Positions 1 through 8,736 of a stretch of 33,804 nucleotides of DNA are shown here, in pieces. The stretch is from positions 1 to 33,804 of the IMG/VR virus record IMGVR_UViG_3300017724_000030. One strand, 5' to 3'. The notes beneath the pieces are model-generated. The model did no database searches. It saw only the letters and a list, made by a program, of their open reading frames with translations, and was not told where the DNA came from. This DNA is from a virus. The first letter of the stretch is position 1, and each line of letters begins with the position of its first letter. Both the position numbers and the translations under genes were made by a program.

Positions 1-297
1 CCAACTATGAGAGGTGGACTTCCAACAGGAGCAGGATCAGGACGTGTAAACGGACTACTTGTACCCGCTGGATCAACTAGTGTTTATGACCAAATCCTTG
101 GTAAAAACGCTAAGAGACCTTTCCTACATGTTAGATATAGAGCTTCAGAAACTGAAGACAGACGTTACAAAACTTGGATTACTGGTTCAGCTGGTGGTGC
201 AAGAACAAGTGATGTTGATAACATGCAAGTAAACTTCTTGTCTGAGAGAGCTGTTTGTACTTTAGGTGCTAACAACTTCTTTATCTTCCAAGAATAG
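1..297 (+). CDS. Major capsid protein, C-terminal part (5'-truncated by window edge)
   Basis: The frame is open from base 1 (Pro-Thr before the first ATG at 7), so this is the 3' end of a longer gene. The visible ~98 residues contain RYRASETEDRRYKTW, then TSDVDNMQVNFLSERAV and the ending GANNFFIFQE. This pattern is what I recall as the C-terminal P-domain/A-domain end of HK97-fold capsid proteins in marine podoviruses. A capsid gene fits the next genes, which are connector and tail proteins. The stop is TAG, followed 11 bases later by a strong terminator, as expected for a very highly expressed late gene. The assignment rests on remembered sequence resemblance and position, not on a search; another abundant virion protein is the alternative. 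Confidence 0.65.
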   Translation, partial: PTMRGGLPTGAGSGRVNGLLVPAGSTSVYDQILGKNAKRPFLHVRYRASETEDRRYKTWITGSAGGARTSDVDNMQVNFLSERAVCTLGANNFFIFQE

Positions 298-308
298 TAC
301 ACTACTTT

Positions 309-340
309 AATGGGGGTGTAACAGCCCCCATTATTTTTAT
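309..340 (+). terminator. Rho-independent terminator after capsid gene
   Basis: Perfect 8-bp stem AATGGGGG (309-316) with CCCCCATT (325-332), 8-nt loop, followed by ATTTTTATTAT. It lies directly after the capsid stop and should insulate or attenuate transcription into the next gene, which has no TAnnTTTG promoter of its own that I can see. Confidence 0.85.
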
Positions 341-362
341 TATAAACTTTAAATCTAATCAA

Positions 363-1115
363 ATGAATACCAGTACAAAATATGTAGATAAAATCTACAA
401 GCTTACAAGAGAAACAGCACCTTTATCCTTAATCTTAGCGTCAAGACATACACAGAGATTTCCTCTGTTGTGGTTTGATGAAGAAACAGGATCCAACAAA
501 GCATTAAGGTATGCTAGAAATCAGAACTCACCTTTTCAAGACGAACAAGATAACAATGCTATTTTAGAGCCTATTGTTTTTGAAAATGGTTTTTTAACAG
601 TTCCTAAAAATAATCAAGTACTTCAGAAGTTTTTAGAATACCACCCTGGTAAAGGGCGTGTATATGTAGAAGTGGACAAAGCTAAAGATGCTGCACAAAT
701 TGTAGAAGAGTTAAATGCTGAAGTTGATGCACTTATAGAAGCTAGACAACTTAGTGTTGATCAAGTGGAAAACATAGCTAGGGTTATATTTCAAATAGAT
801 ATAACAACAGTAACAACAGCGGAGCTAAGACGAGATATATTAGTCTTTGCTAAAAATCAACCACAAGATTTTTTACTTTTATTAAAAGATCCAGCGTTAA
901 AACTAAATTCTAAAATACAGTTATTCTTTGACAAAAAGTTACTTCAATTTAGAAATAGCAATAAAGAGGTTTGGTTTAATACTCCATCCAATAAAAAGAA
1001 AATGCTAAACGTTCCTTATAAGGAAGATCCCTACTATATCATTGCATCTCATTTTCAATCAGATGAGGGATTGGAAGCGTTAAAGCATCTATCTAATCTA
1101 GCAAAAAACGTATAA
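363..1115 (+). CDS. Hypothetical structural-region protein, 250 aa
   Basis: I do not recognise a defined family. The protein is mostly soluble and helical in appearance, with an Arg/aromatic-rich N-terminus (HTQRFPLLWFDEETGSN), a central acidic helix (AAQIVEELNAEVDALIEARQ) and a Lys-rich C-terminal third. No signal peptide or membrane segment is visible. It lies between the capsid gene and a small probable decoration gene, so a virion-assembly or connector-adjacent role is the simplest guess. No promoter is visible in the 65 bases upstream; expression may depend on read-through of the capsid terminator. Start chosen as the only ATG near the frame's 5' end, preceded by A-rich sequence and no Shine-Dalgarno. 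Confidence 0.8.
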   Translation: MNTSTKYVDKIYKLTRETAPLSLILASRHTQRFPLLWFDEETGSNKALRYARNQNSPFQDEQDNNAILEPIVFENGFLTVPKNNQVLQKFLEYHPGKGRVYVEVDKAKDAAQIVEELNAEVDALIEARQLSVDQVENIARVIFQIDITTVTTAELRRDILVFAKNQPQDFLLLLKDPALKLNSKIQLFFDKKLLQFRNSNKEVWFNTPSNKKKMLNVPYKEDPYYIIASHFQSDEGLEALKHLSNLAKNV

Positions 1116-1136
1116 TTCTAGCGTTTTTATTTTTTG
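1104..1136 (+). terminator. Weak terminator overlapping the end of the 250-aa gene
   Basis: AAAAACG (1104-1110) pairs with CGTTTTT (1122-1128) across an 11-nt loop that contains the TAA stop, and is followed by ATTTTTTG. The stem is A/U-rich and therefore weak. It lies immediately upstream of a TATATTTG promoter. Confidence 0.5.
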
Positions 1137-1144
1137 TATATTTG
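1137..1144 (+). promoter_or_regulatory. Bacteroidetes-type promoter -7 element TATATTTG
   Basis: Exact match to the TAnnTTTG consensus used by the primary sigma factor of Bacteroidetes, in an otherwise T-rich intergenic gap. Predicted leader to the ATG at 1174 is roughly 25 nt. No clear TTTG -33 element is visible at the usual spacing. Confidence 0.65.
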
Positions 1145-1173
1145 TTTTTTGTTTAACCCATAAATTTTTTAAC

Positions 1174-1461
1174 ATGGCAAAATATATTACATTCGATACT
1201 GCAAGTAACGGAAATGTCCACCTTGCAACAGATGATATTCTTTATGCAGAAACTACAAGTTCAACTGCTGGAACAATCTTTTTAAAAGGCGGTAGCCACA
1301 AATTTACTGTTACTGGTACAGGTTTAACTTCAGGTTTTGCAGCAAATGTAAACGCCGCATTAGTTAACGCAGCTGAAACAAGTTGGACTAACGCAGTAGT
1401 TCCTGTAAGTACCTCAGGCGGGCTTTTGGTATTTACAAGCGTAGCAGTAGCGACTATTTAA
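1174..1461 (+). CDS. Small virion protein, decoration-protein candidate, 95 aa
   Basis: A 95-residue protein rich in Thr, Ser, Ala and Gly with alternating hydrophobic residues (GTIFLKGGSHKFTVTGTG, GGLLVFTSVAVATI), suggesting an all-beta fold. No signal peptide or membrane segment. It is the only late gene with both its own TAnnTTTG promoter just upstream and a strong rho-independent terminator just downstream, so it is probably an abundant monocistronic product. Small size, beta character and position two genes after the capsid suggest a capsid decoration protein or small structural protein. That is inference; I recognise no specific family. The start has an A-rich upstream region and the MA- N-terminus common to late genes here. 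Confidence 0.75.
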   Translation: MAKYITFDTASNGNVHLATDDILYAETTSSTAGTIFLKGGSHKFTVTGTGLTSGFAANVNAALVNAAETSWTNAVVPVSTSGGLLVFTSVAVATI

Positions 1462-1485
1462 TACTACCTTTTTATTAGGTACTAG

Positions 1486-1520
1486 AGAGAGGTCAGGTAA
1501 AACTGACCTCTTTTTTTTTT
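1486..1520 (+). terminator. Strong rho-independent terminator
   Basis: GAGGTCAG (1489-1496) pairs perfectly with CTGACCTC (1503-1510), 6-nt loop GTAAAA, extended by A-T pairs, followed by a run of T at 1511-1520. It ends the small monocistronic gene and abuts the next promoter. Confidence 0.92.
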
Positions 1521-1523
1521 ACT

Positions 1524-1531
1524 TATCTTTG
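1524..1531 (+). promoter_or_regulatory. Promoter -7 element TATCTTTG for the tail module
   Basis: Exact TAnnTTTG match starting 3 bases after the terminator T-run. The ATG at 1546 lies 14 bases beyond it, so the mRNA leader is probably under 10 nt. It is the likely promoter for the connector/tail genes starting at 1546. Confidence 0.7.
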
Positions 1532-1545
1532 TAAAAAGACTACTA

Positions 1546-2274
1546 ATGATAAATTCTGTAAGAAATACAGTTTTAGCAATAATCAACAAAAACAATTACG
1601 GTTATTTATCACCTAATGATTTTAATTTATTTGCTAAACAAGCGCAATTAGATTTATTCGACGAATATTTTTTTCAATATAACCAACAGATAAACGAAGA
1701 AAACGCAAGACTTTCTGGTACAGGATATGCAGATATAAAAAAGGGATATGAAGAGGTTATTGATACTTTTTCAGTAACCAGTACCTTAACGCAGAATGCT
1801 GCTAATGTATACTTCTTACCATCTGCAGCTACAACCGGATCTGATTATTATCTAATAAATGAAGTTAGATGTTCTAGTGGCGGTATTTTTAAGGGTATTT
1901 CGGAGCTAGTTTCTAATAATAAAATAACTTCACTTAATGCTTCGAACTTAACTGCACCTTCTGTTATGTTCCCAGCATACACGCAAGAAGCGGGGTCTAT
2001 TACCATATACCCATCAACATTCAATGGAGCGAATGATGTCGCCGCACAATACATAAGATACCCTAAAGACCCTAAATGGACTTATCAAACTATATCAAAC
2101 GGGGAACCATTATTTGATCAAAGTCAATCTGATTTCCAAGACTTCGAACTTCCTTTAGACGATGGAAATGATTTAGTTTCTAAAATATTACAATACGCTG
2201 GAATATCAATAAGAGAGGCAGATGTATTCAAATTTGGTCAAGTAGAGGAACAAACACAAAACCAAGAACAATAA
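1546..2274 (+). CDS. Putative connector/ring protein, 242 aa
   Basis: The protein starts MINSVRNTVLAIINKNNYGYLSPNDFNLFA, a helical N-terminus followed by a beta-rich centre and an acidic C-terminus ending in Gln/Glu repeats (EEQTQNQEQ). The order (capsid region, this protein, a second connector-like protein, then the stabilisation protein) matches the portal-proximal ring or head-completion proteins of crAss-like and related podoviruses as I recall them. The assignment is by gene order and general resemblance, so the exact ring identity is uncertain. It starts soon after a TATCTTTG promoter and is separated from the next gene by two bases, so both should be co-transcribed and possibly translationally coupled. 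Confidence 0.6.
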   Translation: MINSVRNTVLAIINKNNYGYLSPNDFNLFAKQAQLDLFDEYFFQYNQQINEENARLSGTGYADIKKGYEEVIDTFSVTSTLTQNAANVYFLPSAATTGSDYYLINEVRCSSGGIFKGISELVSNNKITSLNASNLTAPSVMFPAYTQEAGSITIYPSTFNGANDVAAQYIRYPKDPKWTYQTISNGEPLFDQSQSDFQDFELPLDDGNDLVSKILQYAGISIREADVFKFGQVEEQTQNQEQ

Positions 2275-2276
2275 TT

Positions 2277-3191
2277 ATGGCATACGTAGATCAGAAAAAA
2301 TATTATACTAATGATGGAGTTGCACCAACAGATTTAAATTGGGGGTCATATCAGTATGTAAGTTTGACGGATATTGTAAACAATTTTTTATTGATGTATA
2401 GCGGAAATCATTCGTTAATAAATAATGTTAATCGATTTAAAATATTATTTCACGCTAAAAGAGGCATACAAGAATTAAACTATGATGCATTTAAAGAAAT
2501 AAAATCATTACAACTTACAGTGTATTCAGATTTGAGATTTGTTTTGCCTTCGGATTACGTTAACTGGGTTCGTATATCTTTATTTAAAAATAACACCATA
2601 AGACCTTTGCTTGAAAACATTCAAGTTCAATCTGCACTATCATACGTTCAAAGCGCTACATCTACTTTTACTTACGATGCGGATGATAATGTTAACACTC
2701 AAGCATCAAGCTTAGATACGGCTAGAACTGATGGTTCATTAAATAGTATATACCTAAACCAAGCAAATCTTGATCAAGATAATAATCCACCTTACAATGA
2801 AGATTTTTATGATACGCATATAGGAGCTCGCTACGGCCTTAATACCGAGACAGCAAACATGAACCCTACCTTTACTATAGATAAGAAGGCAGGGGTCATT
2901 AACTTTAACTCTACAATGGCGAATGAGCAGTGTATATTGGAATACATATCTGATGGAATGGAGGGAGGAGATGATTCTTTAATTACTGTAAATAAATTAT
3001 TTGAAGATTATATCTACGCGTATATTAAATATTCTTTATTAAACGGTAAGTTTGGAGTGCAAGAATATATTGTTAATAGAGCACGAAAAGATAAAACCGC
3101 ACTACTTCGTAATGCAAAAATACGCTTGAGTAATATTCACCCCGGTAGGTTATTGATGAATATGAGGGGTGAAAATAAGTGGATAAAATAA
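2277..3191 (+). CDS. Head-tail connector / tail tubular-like protein, 304 aa
   Basis: The N-terminal half contains FHAKRGIQELNYDAFKEIKS and then LRFVLPSDYVNWVRISLF, a pattern I associate with connector or tail tubular (P22 gp4 / T7 gp11-like) proteins of Bacteroidetes and marine podoviruses. The middle, about residues 120-190, is low-complexity and polar; the C-terminus is basic and helical (NRARKDKTALLRNAKIRLSN). No export signal. It lies two bases after the preceding gene (TAATTATGG junction) and one base before the stabilisation-protein gene, so it belongs to one transcriptional and assembly unit. Function is inferred from family memory and gene order. Confidence 0.65.
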   Translation: MAYVDQKKYYTNDGVAPTDLNWGSYQYVSLTDIVNNFLLMYSGNHSLINNVNRFKILFHAKRGIQELNYDAFKEIKSLQLTVYSDLRFVLPSDYVNWVRISLFKNNTIRPLLENIQVQSALSYVQSATSTFTYDADDNVNTQASSLDTARTDGSLNSIYLNQANLDQDNNPPYNEDFYDTHIGARYGLNTETANMNPTFTIDKKAGVINFNSTMANEQCILEYISDGMEGGDDSLITVNKLFEDYIYAYIKYSLLNGKFGVQEYIVNRARKDKTALLRNAKIRLSNIHPGRLLMNMRGENKWIK

Positions 3192-3192
3192 G

Positions 3193-4230
3193 ATGGCACG
3201 GACACAACGAAATTTTATTGCTGGCCGAATGAATAAAAGCCTTGATGAAAGGCTTATACCAAATGGCGAATATGAAGATGCTCTCAATGTAAGATTGGGA
3301 TCGACTGAAGCATCAGAAATTGGTTCTGTAGAAAACGCCAAAGGGAACACCTTACTTACCAATTTATTTTTTTTAGATATACAATCATTAAGTACAAAAG
3401 CTCGTTGCATAGGAGCATTTGAAGATAGTGCTAATGAAACTATTTATTGGTTTGTCCATGATCCAGAATTTACTCTTTCAGATACGGGTAAATGTGATAT
3501 GATTTGCTCATTCAATACCACTACAACAAATGTAAATTATCACGTGGTAAGTACCGATGATGGAAGTGGTGTATTAACAACATTAAACTTTAGCCCTACA
3601 AATTTAATGACGGCTGTAAGCAGAGTGGGAAACTTTTTGTATTTTACTGATAATTTCAATCCCCCTAGATTTATAAACGTCAACAATAGCTACCCAGAAC
3701 CTTTATTGAATGGAACGCCACCAACAAACTCTACGGCATTGTTTAAATTTAAAGCGCAAAAAATATTAGTTGCACCAAATGAATTTATAGGTTTTCATCA
3801 AGGTACTCTATCTGGATGCCCAACAAGTACGCCAGGTTTTGGCCTAGGCATAACCCCCACCACTACACAAATCCCATTACCAGGAGTTGATTGCTATACT
3901 GCAGGGGCCGATAGTGTTACAAAAGGATTTGCAGTACAAGGAAATAATACAGCAAATGGTTTAGCGTTTACACAGTTTTCAACTAATAAAAGTACAGGTA
4001 TCACCACTATAGGGTTAATCAATGCAAGCACTCTGACAAACCCTGGAACCTCTTCAATATCAGGCACCATTAGTGGTGATGACGGGAATTCAGGAACTTA
4101 TACAGCTAATTATTCTGTATCTACTTCTTATACAGATGGTAACGGCGATACCCAACAGCCTGAATCGACAGGTGCAGTAACAATAAATGGAATAACATTA
4201 ACGGAAAACGTAACATATACACTCACATAG
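3193..4230 (+). CDS. Tail stabilisation protein, N-terminal cistron, 345 aa
   Basis: The N-terminus (NFIAGRMNKSLDERLIPNGE then DALNVRLGSTEASEIGSVEN) is the hallmark start of the large tail stabilisation/nozzle protein found in crAss-like and uncultured marine podoviruses. It continues to NPPRFINVNNSYPEP near residues 156-172. In homologues I recall, that segment is followed fairly soon by an ILVIKKPPxAAP segment. Here about 170 residues of Thr/Ser/Gly-rich beta-type sequence intervene, and the frame stops at TAG (4228-4230). One codon later, in the same frame, ATG at 4234 opens a 1496-aa frame carrying the missing remainder. So this is either a naturally split two-chain protein or a read-through product of about 1840 residues. 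Confidence 0.75.
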   Translation: MARTQRNFIAGRMNKSLDERLIPNGEYEDALNVRLGSTEASEIGSVENAKGNTLLTNLFFLDIQSLSTKARCIGAFEDSANETIYWFVHDPEFTLSDTGKCDMICSFNTTTTNVNYHVVSTDDGSGVLTTLNFSPTNLMTAVSRVGNFLYFTDNFNPPRFINVNNSYPEPLLNGTPPTNSTALFKFKAQKILVAPNEFIGFHQGTLSGCPTSTPGFGLGITPTTTQIPLPGVDCYTAGADSVTKGFAVQGNNTANGLAFTQFSTNKSTGITTIGLINASTLTNPGTSSISGTISGDDGNSGTYTANYSVSTSYTDGNGDTQQPESTGAVTINGITLTENVTYTLT

Positions 4231-4233
4231 ATT

Positions 4234-7200
4234 ATGGCTGCTTATATAGATCAATTTTCTGCAGAATCTTTACTGGTTATTAAAAAACCACCGGTAGCAG
4301 CACCTGTTATTGTTCCGTTTAAAGCAGTTAGTGAAAATAATTTTTTAGAAGATAGGTTTGTATGCTTTGCTTATAGATACCAATACGAAAACGGTGAATA
4401 CTCAGCAACCTCTCAGTTTAGTAATGCTGCATTTACAGCAAAACCTTTTAAGTTTAGCGTTGACAGTTATCTTAATGAAGGAATGATTAATGCATCTAAT
4501 GCTGTCACAATTACTTTTAATTCTGGAGGCTCTCTTGTAAAAGGAATAGAGTTGTTATTTAAAGAGTTTAATGACCCTACAATAAAAGTTATAGAAAATT
4601 TAAATAAATTAAACTTAGGGATAGGTAATAATGAATTAACAACGTATACGTTTGATAATCAAAAAATATTTACTGTACTACCAGAGTATGAAATATTAAG
4701 GATTTATGATAACGTTCCATTATTAGCAAAGGCCCAGACACTGATGGGCAATAGATTAGTCTATGGTAATTATGTAGAAGGATATAATTTAATTGACCGA
4801 TTTAGCAACCCTATTCGATTAAACTATGAAACCACTCTAAAGTCAAGTTCTATTGATGTTGAAGAGATATCTTCATCTCTAGTTAATGGGGGATTTGATT
4901 TTGGCGGCTACTTAGTTGTTCCAGACTCAGAAGTTTTGTTGGAGATAGACCCTACGCTTTTAGTAGCTGGCTCTTCCATTACTTGGAGTATACAAATAGA
5001 ACATTCTTCTTTTCAAGGTCAAACACCTTTTCCTGCTGAAACAACTACATCTCGAAACTTAAGTTTTACATATGTCCTGCCACAAGCATTTTCATCCGTT
5101 TACGAATTATCACAAAGTACTGATTTTGTTTCAAAAATAGGATCTTCTACTAATATTCAAACAGTGGCTAATTCATGTAATGGCACGACCTTTACTGATA
5201 TATTTAATTGTGCAATACCAAATCAATTAGATGCGTATTTCAAAAAAGAAAGTGGAATATCAGCGGCTGATCAACCCTTTCAAATATTTGCTTCTACGAA
5301 TAATAACTTTTTAGGTATTCAGATTTTAGCAATGCAGTTTGTGGATAATATAAATACCCCTACACAAACTTTCTATGAGTACTATACTATCTTATCTTCT
5401 TCAGTATCTTACTCAAGCTCCTCTAATAATTTTTCTTTACATAGCAATAGAGGATATGAGATCGGCATTGTTTACATGGACGATTTTAATCGATCATCAA
5501 CCGCCCTTGTAAGTCCTGATAATACTGTTCATGCATCATGTGCAGATTCTGTAACAAAAAATACTATTCAAGTTACAATACCAGGAGGGTTAACAACTCC
5601 CCCTCAAATAGCGCCTTTTTGGGCGACAAGGTATAAGTTTGTTATTAAGCCAGATAAAACAACTTATGAAACTATATATACAAATGTATATTTTGAGGAT
5701 CCCGATACCTTCGCAGCATATTTTTTATTAGAAGGAGAAAATGCAAATAAAGTTCAAGCGGGCGATAGACTTATAGTTAAAGTCGATACAGTTGGACCAA
5801 CAAACACATGTACATTTACCACTGTTTTAGAGAAGGAAAATAAAGCATCTCAGTTTCTTGAGATAGATAATCCTTTAGATCCTACGGGAAATAAAGTAGC
5901 AGTTCCATCTGGAACATACATGAAGTTAAATCCAAACAATTTTTCAATTCAAAACAGTGAGGAAGTTGGAGGTAACTTTATCTCATATCCTTCAATAGTT
6001 GCGATCAGTGGAAATAGTAATGGTTATCCATGCGCAAATTTTCCCGTAACTGTAAAAAACCCTGTAACCACCGGATCTCCAATTGCTAATGTTGACTATA
6101 CCATTCCAGAAGGAAGTACTATTAGGTTTAATTATACTAATTTTAGGGCTGGAAGCTCAGAGCAAAATCCAAGAATAGATTATAAATATGAAGATGAAAT
6201 AGTAGCGACGGCTTTATATTCTAATTTTAAAGCATTTTTTGAAGGAGAGAATGTGATAGATAGAATTAATTCTGTTGGCGTTTCGTGTAATGGTTGGCCG
6301 CCAAACGAGTGTAATGATCCAGAAAATACTAATATTTATGTTAATACTTTATATGAGCCTTCCCCAGCAGCCGATCCTGTAAACTTTCTAACAGGAACTA
6401 CTAATACACAAATAAGTAGTGCTGAAAACATAAATTACTGGAGATTTGCAAAAAACACCGATACAGGTGAAACCTTTTTAATGGCTACAGGAACAGTAGG
6501 TTCTAGTCCTAGTACTGCAGTAGTTGCACTGCAAATAGAAGTGGTTCGACGTGAAACAAGTATTGTTTTTGAAACTCTACCTCAAGACGCATTACCTGAC
6601 GTATGGTACGAAAATGACAAGTCATTTGCCATTGACAACCAAGGGCAACATTCGGGAGATGTGCAAAACCAAGTTATAAACTTTCAAAATTCTGTTCAGC
6701 CGATTACACCTCAAGATGCAATAGTAGACACTGGTTTTAGTAATTGTATTTCTTTTGGTAATGGGGTTGAAAGTTATAAGATTAGAGACTCTATAACAGG
6801 TAAGGAAATTAATTTTGGAAATCGTGTCAGCACAACCTCATCTCAAGTATACAAAAAAGCTCATAGGTTTGCAGATTTAACTTACAGTGGTGTATTTAAT
6901 GATGAATCCAATGTAAATAAACTTAACGAATTTAACCTTGGTCTGTTAAACTTTAAGCCTTTAGAGGAGTTGTATGGACCTATAGAAAGGTTACATGCTA
7001 GAAGAACTGATATACTTACCTTACAAGAAGACAAAATATCATATGTACTCCAAGGTAAAGACCTACTTACGGATGCTGGAGGAGGCGGAGCTTTAACTTC
7101 CGTGCCGACAGTTTTAGGTCAGCAGATTGCTAGAGATGAAGAGTTTGGTATTAGCAATAACCCTGAAAGTTTTGCTGTTTTTGGATCAGATAAATTTTTT

Positions 7201-8724
7201 ACAGATTCAAAAAGAGGGGCAGTACTGAGACTTCGAGGAGGAGAATCAGGTACAGAATCTCTTTCAGTTATTTCTGAAGCGGGGATGCGTAGTTGGTTTA
7301 GAGACTTTTTTGTAGATACCATAGGTAATCAAAAGCTTGGCGGTTATGATCCTTACATGAATGAGTATGTATTGGCTACAAACGGACAGTCAATACCAGC
7401 CTTTGAAAACTGTTTATTATGTGGAGTTACAGAAAATGTATTGGTAAGTCCAGGAGAAGAAACTATCTACTGTGTAAATGTCACTCAAGAGGTAGGAACA
7501 GTTCGTGTTGATTATGTAATACCTAATGCAGAAGAAAGCGGTATAATAACAGAACCTAATACTCCAAGTGTTGGAAATGGCTTACAAGATGTCATAACAG
7601 AACAAGGATTAAATATGGTTACACAACGCACTAGTTCAGGTGTTGGATATGTAATTGAGGCTATATACAATAATGTAACGTATACTACGGGTGTGGTGTA
7701 TGTTAGTGGTTTTATAGATATTCCTAAAAATAACGTTGATGCAACGGAAGTTACAATAATTGTTACGACTACCTCGGTGACTCCCGATACAATTCAAATC
7801 ACAACATCATGTCCAATACAAAATATTTTGAATGTATATAATATAGCTATAACAAGTAGTAATGAAGCTGGGCAGTTTATTCATAATCAATATTCATGGA
7901 TTGACGGAACCTTCTCTTCTCCACTACATTCAAATCAAATAACATTTTCTTCAGATACTTCTTCTGACCCTATTGTATCTCAATATAGCAAGGTTTCGGG
8001 AGCAATTGGTTCTGGAGTTGTACCTAGTGAAGGCGCTACAGTAAATATAATAAGTAATAAGTTAGCGACAGATGACTATGTTTTTGATAATTCTACAAAT
8101 CAATTTAGATATTTAAGAACAGATACATCTTATTCAAATAACTCAATTGAAATACTAGGCCTAATTAATGACTCTAATTTAGCTTCACCAATTGTAACAA
8201 GTGGTGATGAAAATTATGCACAATTTACTATGCCTAATAACACGGGTAGTAACTTGTATTTAATTTGGGATTATAGAAACCCCACACAAGCATTATTAAA
8301 TTTCAATACATCCTCAGCTAGAAATGCGTGCTGTGATTCATTGCCTGTAGGTCCAGTTATTCCATGTAATACTGCAACAGGTTACAGTGGAGGTCCAGCA
8401 TTCCCAGATGTACAGGTCATTGAGTTAGGGGCGACCACAGGCGTGGTTGAAGTGACATGTGAAGCATATGATGTCCCAGATAAGTTTATTGTTGAGTTTG
8501 ACGGTGTAGAGGTTATAAACACAGGATATCGAGGACTTACAAGTCTTCAAGGCCAACTAAATACAGCTTTGGCTGATAAAGGTCTTCCACCAGAAACCAT
8601 CACATCACCTGGTTTTGTTGTCGCAACATTTAATAAAACAACATCAACAACAACAGCAATATTAAAAGTTTTTGCACCTTTGTCGGGCACAGCTTGGCGA
8701 GTAACAGCCGGATGCCCAGTATAA
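4234..8724 (+). CDS. Tail stabilisation/nozzle protein, main C-terminal cistron, 1496 aa
   Basis: It opens with AESLLVIKKPPVAAP and then ENNFLEDRFVCFAYRYQYEN and GEYSATSQFS, the core of the crAss-like/marine podovirus tail stabilisation protein. The middle is large and beta-rich. Around residues 880-1060 are conserved-looking blocks (KKAHRFADLTYSGVFNDESN, LNEFNLGLLNFKPLEELYGP, DILTLQEDKISYVLQGKDLL, SKRGAVLRLRGG) followed by WFRDFF and KLGGYDPYMNEYVLA. The C-terminal ~400 residues are Cys-containing, Thr/Ser-rich repeats ending TAGCPV, probably adhesin or fibre-docking domains. The protein should build the tail wall and anchor the following fibre proteins. The preceding cistron encodes its missing N-terminus in the same frame. 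The stop is TAA, 12 bases before the next gene. Confidence 0.78.
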   Translation: MAAYIDQFSAESLLVIKKPPVAAPVIVPFKAVSENNFLEDRFVCFAYRYQYENGEYSATSQFSNAAFTAKPFKFSVDSYLNEGMINASNAVTITFNSGGSLVKGIELLFKEFNDPTIKVIENLNKLNLGIGNNELTTYTFDNQKIFTVLPEYEILRIYDNVPLLAKAQTLMGNRLVYGNYVEGYNLIDRFSNPIRLNYETTLKSSSIDVEEISSSLVNGGFDFGGYLVVPDSEVLLEIDPTLLVAGSSITWSIQIEHSSFQGQTPFPAETTTSRNLSFTYVLPQAFSSVYELSQSTDFVSKIGSSTNIQTVANSCNGTTFTDIFNCAIPNQLDAYFKKESGISAADQPFQIFASTNNNFLGIQILAMQFVDNINTPTQTFYEYYTILSSSVSYSSSSNNFSLHSNRGYEIGIVYMDDFNRSSTALVSPDNTVHASCADSVTKNTIQVTIPGGLTTPPQIAPFWATRYKFVIKPDKTTYETIYTNVYFEDPDTFAAYFLLEGENANKVQAGDRLIVKVDTVGPTNTCTFTTVLEKENKASQFLEIDNPLDPTGNKVAVPSGTYMKLNPNNFSIQNSEEVGGNFISYPSIVAISGNSNGYPCANFPVTVKNPVTTGSPIANVDYTIPEGSTIRFNYTNFRAGSSEQNPRIDYKYEDEIVATALYSNFKAFFEGENVIDRINSVGVSCNGWPPNECNDPENTNIYVNTLYEPSPAADPVNFLTGTTNTQISSAENINYWRFAKNTDTGETFLMATGTVGSSPSTAVVALQIEVVRRETSIVFETLPQDALPDVWYENDKSFAIDNQGQHSGDVQNQVINFQNSVQPITPQDAIVDTGFSNCISFGNGVESYKIRDSITGKEINFGNRVSTTSSQVYKKAHRFADLTYSGVFNDESNVNKLNEFNLGLLNFKPLEELYGPIERLHARRTDILTLQEDKISYVLQGKDLLTDAGGGGALTSVPTVLGQQIARDEEFGISNNPESFAVFGSDKFFTDSKRGAVLRLRGGESGTESLSVISEAGMRSWFRDFFVDTIGNQKLGGYDPYMNEYVLATNGQSIPAFENCLLCGVTENVLVSPGEETIYCVNVTQEVGTVRVDYVIPNAEESGIITEPNTPSVGNGLQDVITEQGLNMVTQRTSSGVGYVIEAIYNNVTYTTGVVYVSGFIDIPKNNVDATEVTIIVTTTSVTPDTIQITTSCPIQNILNVYNIAITSSNEAGQFIHNQYSWIDGTFSSPLHSNQITFSSDTSSDPIVSQYSKVSGAIGSGVVPSEGATVNIISNKLATDDYVFDNSTNQFRYLRTDTSYSNNSIEILGLINDSNLASPIVTSGDENYAQFTMPNNTGSNLYLIWDYRNPTQALLNFNTSSARNACCDSLPVGPVIPCNTATGYSGGPAFPDVQVIELGATTGVVEVTCEAYDVPDKFIVEFDGVEVINTGYRGLTSLQGQLNTALADKGLPPETITSPGFVVATFNKTTSTTTAILKVFAPLSGTAWRVTAGCPV

Positions 8725-8736
8725 AATAAATTAATT

